From Alphaproteobacteria bacterium (GTDB taxonomy: Bacteria; Pseudomonadota; Alphaproteobacteria; UBA7887): a stretch of 12,652 nt of DNA. Below the pieces are notes generated by a model, which saw nothing but the letters and a program-made list of their open reading frames with translations, did no database searches and was not told where the DNA came from. Position numbers and translations under genes: made by a program. Each line of letters opens with the position of its first letter. Position 1 is the stretch's first letter. The stretch spans positions 1-12,652 of the forward strand of contig JANQOH010000019.1 of the NCBI GenBank assembly GCA_028289725.1, given 5' to 3'. Shown here piece after piece: positions 7,815 to 12,652 of this stretch.

Positions 7815-7890
7815 GATTTTGTGAAACCTAAAAACGAGCGGGGATCAACCTTGTGTGAACGTGTTTTGAACTGTTTCGATTGCAGAACTC

Positions 7891-7908
7891 CCATTGAAGA
7901 ATCAATGG
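7891..7908 (+). promoter_or_regulatory. small inverted repeat in leader of secreted-protein gene
   Basis: CCATTGA, four bases AGAA, then TCAATGG: a perfect 7-bp stem, 80 bp upstream of the ATG. It is not followed by a T-tract. It may be a leader hairpin or a binding site; function is unknown. Confidence 0.3.
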
Positions 7909-7968
7909 AACGCTCCCAATTTGTACCTACAAGGTGCAGAAGCACGGGGGAGGTCACGGTCAATTCAA

Positions 7969-7981
7969 CTCCTAAAAGGAG
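7969..7981 (+). promoter_or_regulatory. ribosome-site-sequestering mini-hairpin
   Basis: CTCCT, AAA, AGGAG: the 3' arm is the Shine-Dalgarno core (AAGGAGG at 7976-7982, 5 bases before ATG 7988). If it folds, it would hide the ribosome site of the small secreted-protein gene. The 5-bp stem with a 3-base loop is weak, and any CTCCT near a strong Shine-Dalgarno would give it, so regulation is speculative. Confidence 0.3.
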
Positions 7982-7987
7982 GGAGCC

Positions 7988-8296
7988 ATGACCCGTATTT
8001 GGAAGACTGCAATTTTGTCCGCCGCGATTTTGTTGACCAGTGCGGGTTGGACGCAAGCGCAAAATATGTCGGTTTGTTTGCCGCACGAAGACGCCGTGGC
8101 GAAATTGAAAAACAGCTACGGTGAAGAGAAGATTGGCCTCGGCCTTGGCCAGCGCGGCGCATCGATTGTTGAGCTGTTTGTCAGCGAGAGCGGAACATGG
8201 ACAGTGCTCGTCACCCGCACAAATGGCATTAGTTGCGTGGCCGCCTCCGGTGACAACTGGAGCTCCAGCACCACGCTCGCCGGCGACGCGATCTAA
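7988..8296 (+). CDS. small secreted protein of unknown function
   Basis: A 102-residue protein with a clear signal peptide (MTRIWK, hydrophobic core 8-18, cleavage likely after WTQA at 24), leaving about 78 residues in the periplasm. The mature part has Cys30 and Cys83, which could form one disulfide, and a central segment GTWTVLVTRTNGISCVAASG (69-88). This pattern resembles small exported proteins common in alphaproteobacteria for which I know no function. The very strong ribosome site AAGGAGG 5 bases upstream fixes the start and suggests high translation. It has its own long leader, so it is probably monocistronic. It ends 34 bp from the convergent dehydratase gene. No catalytic motif is visible. 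Confidence 0.85.
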   Translation: MTRIWKTAILSAAILLTSAGWTQAQNMSVCLPHEDAVAKLKNSYGEEKIGLGLGQRGASIVELFVSESGTWTVLVTRTNGISCVAASGDNWSSSTTLAGDAI

Positions 8297-8326
8297 TTTT
8301 CCGCGCGTAAGCTCCTTCTCGTCCGT

Positions 8327-8351
8327 GGGGTCAGGCTGAGCGGCCGACCCC
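8327..8351. terminator. candidate bidirectional terminator hairpin between convergent genes
   Basis: GGGGTC and GACCCC pair, continued inward by GGC/GCC after a single bulged A, around a 6-base loop. This gives a strong 9-bp GC-rich stem located at the meeting point of two convergent genes. It includes the last codons and stop of the dehydratase gene. Neither side carries a clear T-tract, so it is not a textbook intrinsic terminator. Confidence 0.4.
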
Positions 8352-9311
8352 AGAGACGCCGTCGACCAGCATTTTCAGGTTTGCGGCGTCCGCGTTGCCC
8401 CCCGAAACGATCACGCCGACGGTCTTTCCGGCCATACGGTCGCGTTCCGCGAGCAATGCCGCGAGCGGCGCGGCACCGGCCGGTTCAGCCAAATTGTGAG
8501 TCGCGCGAAGCAGGAGCCTTTGTGCATCCAAAATCTTCGCGTCCGTCACCGTGACTACGCGTGCGGCATTGGCGTTGATCATGTCCACCGCCTCGGCCAC
8601 AGGCACACGCGTCGCAAGACCATCCGCGAAGGTGTCGATGCTGTTCGTCGAAATCGGGTGCCCCGCCTCATAAGACAAGGCGTAGGACGGCGCGCCCTCG
8701 GCTTGCACCCCGATCACCTCCGTCGTTAGGCCAAGCGCATTGCGCGCGGCAATCACGCCGCAAATGCCCGATCCGAGGCCGATCGGGACATAGACAGCAT
8801 CCAGTGGATCCGCGGTTTCGAACAACTCAAGTGCATAGGACGCGACGCCGCGCACCAGCGCCGCATCGAATGACGGCACCATGTGGAGGCCGCGGTCGGC
8901 CGCCAAATCTTGCGCGTGCTCCAAGGCGGCTTGGAAATCAGCTCCATGAACCACCAGTTCGGCGCCTTGCGCGCGCATCGCGTCGTTCTTCTCCGGATTG
9001 TTGCCTTCCGGAACAACGATGACCGCGTTCAAGCCCTGCGCCCGCGCACCGACGGTAATCGACTGGCCATGATTGCCGCGCGTCGCCGCGATGACACCCG
9101 GGCAATTCGGCTCGCGGGCCACGAGTTCCTTCATGTAGAGCACGCCGCCGCGCACCTTAAAGGCCCCGATGGGCGTATGGTTCTCATGCTTTACCCACAC
9201 CGTGCAGCCGGCGGCGCTCGCCAAAAGCGGCCAGGCATATTGCGCGGTCGGTGGTACGTGGCGATGGACGACCTCCGCGGCCGCGCGCAGATCATCAAGA
9301 GTCAGGTCCAT
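8331..9311 (-). CDS. PLP-dependent serine/threonine dehydratase-like enzyme
   Basis: Fold-type II pyridoxal-phosphate enzyme, cytosolic, expected to eliminate water or another beta-group from a hydroxy amino acid to give a 2-oxo acid and ammonia. It has 326 residues. KHENHTPIGAFKVRGG (41-56) contains the Schiff-base lysine Lys52. TRGNHGQS (78-85) is the substrate/cofactor loop. PIGLGSGICG (176-185) is the phosphate-binding loop, a variant of the usual GGGG-type loop. VSGGN (302-306) contacts the pyridine ring. There is no C-terminal ACT regulatory domain, so it is more like catabolic than biosynthetic IlvA enzymes. Alternatives in the same fold are threo-3-hydroxyaspartate ammonia-lyase and hydroxyectoine-utilisation dehydratase (EutB). 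The ATG is preceded only by weak GGA. It is transcribed divergently from the dehalogenase-like gene and is single-gene as seen here. Confidence 0.88.
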   Translation of the reverse strand: MDLTLDDLRAAAEVVHRHVPPTAQYAWPLLASAAGCTVWVKHENHTPIGAFKVRGGVLYMKELVAREPNCPGVIAATRGNHGQSITVGARAQGLNAVIVVPEGNNPEKNDAMRAQGAELVVHGADFQAALEHAQDLAADRGLHMVPSFDAALVRGVASYALELFETADPLDAVYVPIGLGSGICGVIAARNALGLTTEVIGVQAEGAPSYALSYEAGHPISTNSIDTFADGLATRVPVAEAVDMINANAARVVTVTDAKILDAQRLLLRATHNLAEPAGAAPLAALLAERDRMAGKTVGVIVSGGNADAANLKMLVDGVSGVGRSA

Positions 9312-9446
9312 GAGAATTCCATTGAGCTAGCCGGTCTTCAGCAATAGCGCGCGCCGGTAGACGCCGCAATTGCCGATCGCACCTCTTTCCATTCATCGCA
9401 CGGCATAGCATGGTCCGCGTTAGGCGAGAAAGCGACAGGGGCGGAC
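9312..9446. promoter_or_regulatory. divergent promoter region, dehydratase / dehalogenase-like gene
   Basis: This 135-bp gap must serve both directions. On the plus side, AGGGG ends 5 bases before the hydrolase ATG. On the minus side only a weak GGA precedes the dehydratase ATG. It contains an 8-bp palindrome, GCAATTGC, near the middle. No clear sigma-70-type promoter was found on either strand. Confidence 0.35.
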
Positions 9447-10322
9447 ATGGCATTCGAGGGATTTGAGACGCGGCGTATCGCGACGTCGGCGTGCGAAATC
9501 AATTTGGTGATCGGCGGTTCGGGCCCGCCATTACTCCTGCTACACGGTTACCCGCAGACGCACTTCATGTGGCACAAGGTGGCGCCCGCGCTGGCCGAGG
9601 TTTTCACCATTGTGGCGTCCGACCTGCGCGGCTACGGCGACAGCGATGCCCCTCCGGACGGCGAAAATCATGCTGGATATTGCAAGCGCGCGACGGCCAA
9701 TGACCAAGCCGAAGTCATGACGGCGCTCGGATTCGAGCGCTTCATGCTAGCCGGCCACGATCGCGGCGGGCGGGTGGCGCACCGGCTTGCCCTCGACCAT
9801 TCCGATCGCGTCGAGAAGCTGTGCGTCCTGGATATCGTGCCGACGCGCCGCGTCTTCGCAGACACCGACCAAGACCTGGCAACCGCTTACTACCATTGGT
9901 TTTTCTTGATTCAGAAGGCGCCATATCCGGAGACGCTGATTGGCAATGACGTGCCGTTTTATCTCGATTGGCTGATGCGAAAATGGATCGGCTCGGGCGA
10001 CGCCATCACCGAAGAGGCGTTCGCGGAATATCTCCGGTGCTTCTCAAAGCCGGAAAAATTGCACGCAAGCTGCGAGGATTACCGGGCCGCCGCGTCGATC
10101 GACCTCGACCACGATCAAGCGGATTTGGATCGAAAAATCGCTTGCCCCGTGCATGCGTTGTGGGGCGCCAATGCCGTGATGGCGCGCCGTTACGATGTCG
10201 TTGCGGTCTGGCAAGAAAGCGCCGGCACGGTCACGGGGAAAGCCTTGCCGTGTGGCCATTTCATTCCCGAGGAAGCGCCGAACGAAACAATCGCCGAATT
10301 CAGAAAGTTTTTCGGTAGTTGA
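9447..10322 (+). CDS. alpha/beta hydrolase, fluoroacetate/haloacetate dehalogenase family
   Basis: A 291-residue alpha/beta hydrolase, the usual length for haloacetate dehalogenases, which hydrolyse 2-haloacetates to glycolate and halide through an aspartyl-ester intermediate. HGYPQTHFMWHKVAPALAE (33-51) is the family N-terminal signature. GHDRGGRVAHRLALDH (103-118) supplies the nucleophile Asp105 plus Arg106 and Arg109, which bind the carboxylate in characterised fluoroacetate dehalogenases. Asp129 (LDIVPT) and His271 (CGHFIPEE) complete the triad. His150-Trp151 (YYHWFF) and Tyr212 (EDYRAA) match the halide pocket. With every key residue present the family call is strong, but the substrate (fluoroacetate, chloroacetate or another small acid or ester) is inferred. 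It has AGGGG before the ATG and no signal peptide, so it is cytosolic. A 76-bp gap separates it from the next gene. Confidence 0.88.
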   Translation: MAFEGFETRRIATSACEINLVIGGSGPPLLLLHGYPQTHFMWHKVAPALAEVFTIVASDLRGYGDSDAPPDGENHAGYCKRATANDQAEVMTALGFERFMLAGHDRGGRVAHRLALDHSDRVEKLCVLDIVPTRRVFADTDQDLATAYYHWFFLIQKAPYPETLIGNDVPFYLDWLMRKWIGSGDAITEEAFAEYLRCFSKPEKLHASCEDYRAAASIDLDHDQADLDRKIACPVHALWGANAVMARRYDVVAVWQESAGTVTGKALPCGHFIPEEAPNETIAEFRKFFGS

Positions 10323-10398
10323 AACTCTCGGCCCACGGCTTCATTTGCAAGGAAGGGCGGGGATGGCACCATGACCGGCCTTTTGCGTAAGGATTCGA

Positions 10399-11220
10399 GT
10401 GGCAGTGAACGAAAAACAGTCGACAGATCAGGAAAATAATCGCCGCGATCGGGTTCGCGCCGTACGTAGACGGCGCGGGTTGCTCGCGCGCTTGCGGACA
10501 TACTTCCTCACTGGCCTCATCGTAACCGCCCCGGTTGCGATCACTTTCTGGATATTGGTCGGGTTCATTGAGTTCGTGGACGGCAAGGTCGTGCCGCTGA
10601 TCCCGCCGGCCTACAACCCGAATACCTATATCCGCGATGTCTTCGGCCTTGGTTTAGATATCCCCGGCATCGGGCTGGTTGTCGTGTTCCTCGGGCTGAC
10701 TCTGATCGGTTTCTTCGCCGCCGGCCTGCTGGGCCGCATGGTGGTGCGCACCGGCGAGCAGCTGGTCAACCGAATGCCGGTCGTGCGCAGTGTCTACGGC
10801 GCGCTCAAGCAGATATTTCAGACCGTGCTCGAAAGCTCCTCGCGCTCATTCCGCGAGGTGGTTCTGGTCGAGTATCCGCGGCGCGGCATCTGGGCGATCG
10901 CGTTCATTACGAGCACCACCGAGGGCGAGGTGCAAAGCACCATTGCCGATCCGGTGGTCAACATATTTTTGCCGACAACGCCGAACCCGACCTCAGGTTT
11001 TCTGCTGTTCGTGCCGCGTAGCGATCTCGTGGTGCTGGATATGACGGTGGAAGAGGGCATCAAAATGGTCGTGTCGGCGGGTATCGTCACGCCGCCCGAC
11101 CGGCGCTCGGAAGAAGCCAAGGCCATCCCCTTGGTCGCGTCAGACGGGGCGCGGGCGAGAGAGGCCAAGGATCTCGACAAGGCGGTCGAGCGAGCGCCTA
11201 TCCCGAGCGAAGAAACGTAA
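10399..11220 (+). CDS. DUF502 family inner-membrane protein
   Basis: A 273-residue membrane protein of the DUF502 family, related to plant COV (continuous vascular ring) proteins; its molecular role is unknown. It has a basic N-terminus (RRDRVRAVRRRR, 15-26) and two hydrophobic segments (about 35-58 and 88-112). The conserved soluble part contains PVVRSVYGALKQIFQTV (127-143), VEYPRRGIWAIAF (157-169) and PTTPNPTSGFLLFVPRSDL (192-210). The tail after about 233 is charged and poorly conserved-looking. It starts with GTG, chosen because TAAGGA sits 5 bases upstream. A second in-frame GTG lies two codons later. DUF502 genes often sit beside recG in alphaproteobacteria, and here the two are convergent with a 23-bp overlap. 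Confidence 0.92.
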   Translation: MAVNEKQSTDQENNRRDRVRAVRRRRGLLARLRTYFLTGLIVTAPVAITFWILVGFIEFVDGKVVPLIPPAYNPNTYIRDVFGLGLDIPGIGLVVVFLGLTLIGFFAAGLLGRMVVRTGEQLVNRMPVVRSVYGALKQIFQTVLESSSRSFREVVLVEYPRRGIWAIAFITSTTEGEVQSTIADPVVNIFLPTTPNPTSGFLLFVPRSDLVVLDMTVEEGIKMVVSAGIVTPPDRRSEEAKAIPLVASDGARAREAKDLDKAVERAPIPSEET

Positions 11221-12652
11221 CCGCCAAATCACGCTCAAACAGGTAAAGCAGATTGCGCAGCGCCGTACCCCGCTCGGACGCAAGATCTGGATCGCGATCC
11301 AAGATCAGCTTCACGTCGTCGCGCGCGACGTGCAGCAAATCGTCATGAACCGATAAATCGGCAAGCCGAAAATCGGGCAGGCCGCTTTGGCGGGTGCCCA
11401 ACAGTTCGCCGGCGCCACGAAGCCGCAAATCTTCTTCCGCGATGCGAAAGCCATTGTCGGTTTCGCGCATTACATTGATGCGCGCGCGGGCCGTCTCTCC
11501 CAGTGGCGGCGCATAGAGCAACAGACAAGTCGAGGGCGCATCGCCGCGCCCGACCCGGCCACGAAGCTGGTGCAACTGCGCCAAGCCGAAACGCTCGGCC
11601 TGTTCGATGACCATGACCGTGGCCTCCGGCACATCGACACCGACCTCGATCACCGTGGTCGCGACCAAGATCGCATAGGCACCGCTCACGAAAGCGTCCA
11701 TGACCCGGTCCCGTTCCTCGGGCTTCATACGGCCGTGGATGAGGCCAACCGAGTCACCGAAACGCTCGGCCAGCACCGCATAGCGGTCTTCGGCAGCCGC
11801 GAGATCGATCGCTTCGGATTCTTCGACCAGCGGACAAACCCAATAGACGCGGTGGCCCGACGCAACGGCGCGCCCCACGGCGGTCACCACGTCCTCCAAG
11901 CGGCTCAGCGGCATGGCGACCGTGTTGATCGGCTGCCGCCCCGGCGGTTTTTCGGTGAGCCGCGTGACGTCCATGTCGCCATAGGCGGTGAGCATCAGCG
12001 TACGCGGAATCGGCGTCGCGGTCATGACGAGCAAGTCGATACCGCGACCCTTTGCCTGCACTTGCAGCCGCTGCGATACGCCGAACCGGTGCTGTTCGTC
12101 GATCACCGCAAATGCAAGGTTCTTGAACTGCACGTCCTTTTGAATGACGGCGTGCGTGCCGATCAAAATGTCGATCTCGCCGGCCTCGAGCGCCGAAAGG
12201 ATTGCCTGCCGCGCTTTGCCCTTGTCGCGGCCGGTCAGCACGGCGATCGTGACGCCGGCTTGTTCGGCGAGCGGCTCGACATTGTCGTAATGCTGGCGCG
12301 CGAGAATTTCGGTCGGAGCCAAGAGGGCGCTTTGCCCGCCAGCCTCAACCGCGACCAACATGGCGAGCAATGCGACCACGGTCTTGCCGCTGCCAACGTC
12401 CCCCTGCAGCAAGCGCAGCATGCGTCGCTCCGACTCAAAATCGCTCGCAATCTCCTTGAGTGCCTGCTTTTGCGACGCCGTCAAAGCGAAGGGCAGGGCA
12501 TCGATCACTTTCTTCCGAAACCGGCCATCGCCCTTGAGCACACGACCGCCGGAACGACGCATGTGCAGGCGGACGAGCGCCAGCGCAAGTTGGTTGGCCA
12601 GCAATTCGTCATAGGCGAGGCGCTGCCGCGCCGGCGTGAGTGGCTCGAGGTC
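11198..12652 (-). CDS. recG: ATP-dependent DNA helicase RecG (partial, N-terminus beyond right edge)
   Basis: Superfamily 2 DNA helicase that regresses stalled replication forks and processes branched recombination intermediates. The 484 visible C-terminal residues contain both helicase lobes: Walker A GDVGSGKT (84-91), DEQH box (185-188), TATPIPRT (211-218), the second-lobe segment VATTVIEVGVDVPEA (330-344) and motif VI QLRGRVGRG (362-370). The RecG hallmark RLRGAGELLGTRQSG (410-424) follows. Roughly 200 residues of the N-terminal wedge (branch-binding) domain are expected beyond the right edge. The frame is open to the last base and reads DLEPLTPARQRLAYDELLAN there, the usual linker sequence. 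No frameshift or missing motif was seen. Its stop overlaps the convergent DUF502 gene. Confidence 0.97.
   Translation of the reverse strand, partial: DLEPLTPARQRLAYDELLANQLALALVRLHMRRSGGRVLKGDGRFRKKVIDALPFALTASQKQALKEIASDFESERRMLRLLQGDVGSGKTVVALLAMLVAVEAGGQSALLAPTEILARQHYDNVEPLAEQAGVTIAVLTGRDKGKARQAILSALEAGEIDILIGTHAVIQKDVQFKNLAFAVIDEQHRFGVSQRLQVQAKGRGIDLLVMTATPIPRTLMLTAYGDMDVTRLTEKPPGRQPINTVAMPLSRLEDVVTAVGRAVASGHRVYWVCPLVEESEAIDLAAAEDRYAVLAERFGDSVGLIHGRMKPEERDRVMDAFVSGAYAILVATTVIEVGVDVPEATVMVIEQAERFGLAQLHQLRGRVGRGDAPSTCLLLYAPPLGETARARINVMRETDNGFRIAEEDLRLRGAGELLGTRQSGLPDFRLADLSVHDDLLHVARDDVKLILDRDPDLASERGTALRNLLYLFERDLAVTFLRSG

Larger units (their letters stand above)
7383..7987. other. 605-bp gene-free, partly AT-rich intergenic region
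   Basis: This gap separates the TRAP operon (leftward) from a small secreted-protein gene (rightward). Positions 7661-7840 contain 63 G/C of 180 by hand count (35%), far below the surrounding genes. It holds a 16-bp palindrome, two small hairpins and AAAAATTTTT (7659-7668). Two near-identical 11-mers, CCGAAACAATC (7531) and ACCGAACAATC (7551), start 20 bp apart. For the TRAP operon a weak minus-strand promoter candidate is TTGTTT with TAAAAT (7539-7534 and 7518-7513, spacer 15). Short open frames occur on both strands but lack ribosome sites or recognisable sequence. No tRNA or known riboswitch was seen. Confidence 0.5.

Noticed and set aside
7667..8086. 139-codon minus-strand open frame across the AT-rich region and the secreted-protein gene
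   Set aside because: Starts inside, and antisense to, a gene with a signal peptide and strong ribosome site; the translation has no recognisable domain, and open frames are expected in AT-rich DNA.
10371..10439. 22-codon ATG frame overlapping the DUF502 start in another frame
   Set aside because: DUF502 has its own TAAGGA ribosome site and conserved N-terminal pattern; no evidence the short frame is translated.

Overview
The window looks like a chromosomal segment of a GC-rich alphaproteobacterium, probably Rhodospirillales-like. The evidence is the high GC of the coding regions, a DUF502 membrane protein sitting against recG, a TAXI-type TRAP transporter with fused membrane subunits, and several dense catabolic-type genes. 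The lineage is an inference; there is no rRNA or other marker here. No tRNA, rRNA, insertion sequence, integrase, CRISPR array or phage gene was found.

Layout, left to right. (1) Positions 1-1856, minus strand: a translationally coupled pair of Rossmann-fold dehydrogenases, an opine (octopine/nopaline) dehydrogenase-like protein followed by a 3-hydroxyacyl-CoA dehydrogenase-like protein that runs off the left edge. (2) A 248-bp divergent intergenic region. (3) Positions 2105-4483, plus strand: a large exported protein whose middle third is a solenoid of about twelve D-x-x-G-x-D-x-Y repeats. I recognise no named family for it, and it is the least explained gene here. (4) Positions 4464-7382, minus strand: a TRAP operon made of a TAXI-family periplasmic binding protein and a fused DctQ-DctM permease. 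(5) A 605-bp gene-free stretch with an AT-rich core, a perfect 16-bp palindrome and small hairpins. (6) Positions 7988-8296, plus: a small secreted protein. (7) Positions 8331-9311, minus: a PLP-dependent serine/threonine dehydratase-like enzyme. (8) Positions 9447-10322, plus: an alpha/beta hydrolase carrying the complete active-site signature of fluoroacetate dehalogenase. (9) Positions 10399-11220, plus: a DUF502 membrane protein. (10) Positions 11198 to the right edge, minus: the C-terminal two thirds of RecG helicase.

How the genes may work together: TRAP uptake of a small organic acid, an amino-acid dehydratase, a haloacid dehalogenase-like enzyme and two oxidoreductases suggest a neighbourhood for scavenging small carboxylates or amino-acid-like compounds. 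They lie in separate transcription units of alternating direction, so a single pathway is not shown. DUF502 and recG are housekeeping. Three convergent gene pairs are packed very tightly: two overlap at their 3' ends by 20 and 23 bp, and the third is separated by 34 bp containing a strong hairpin.
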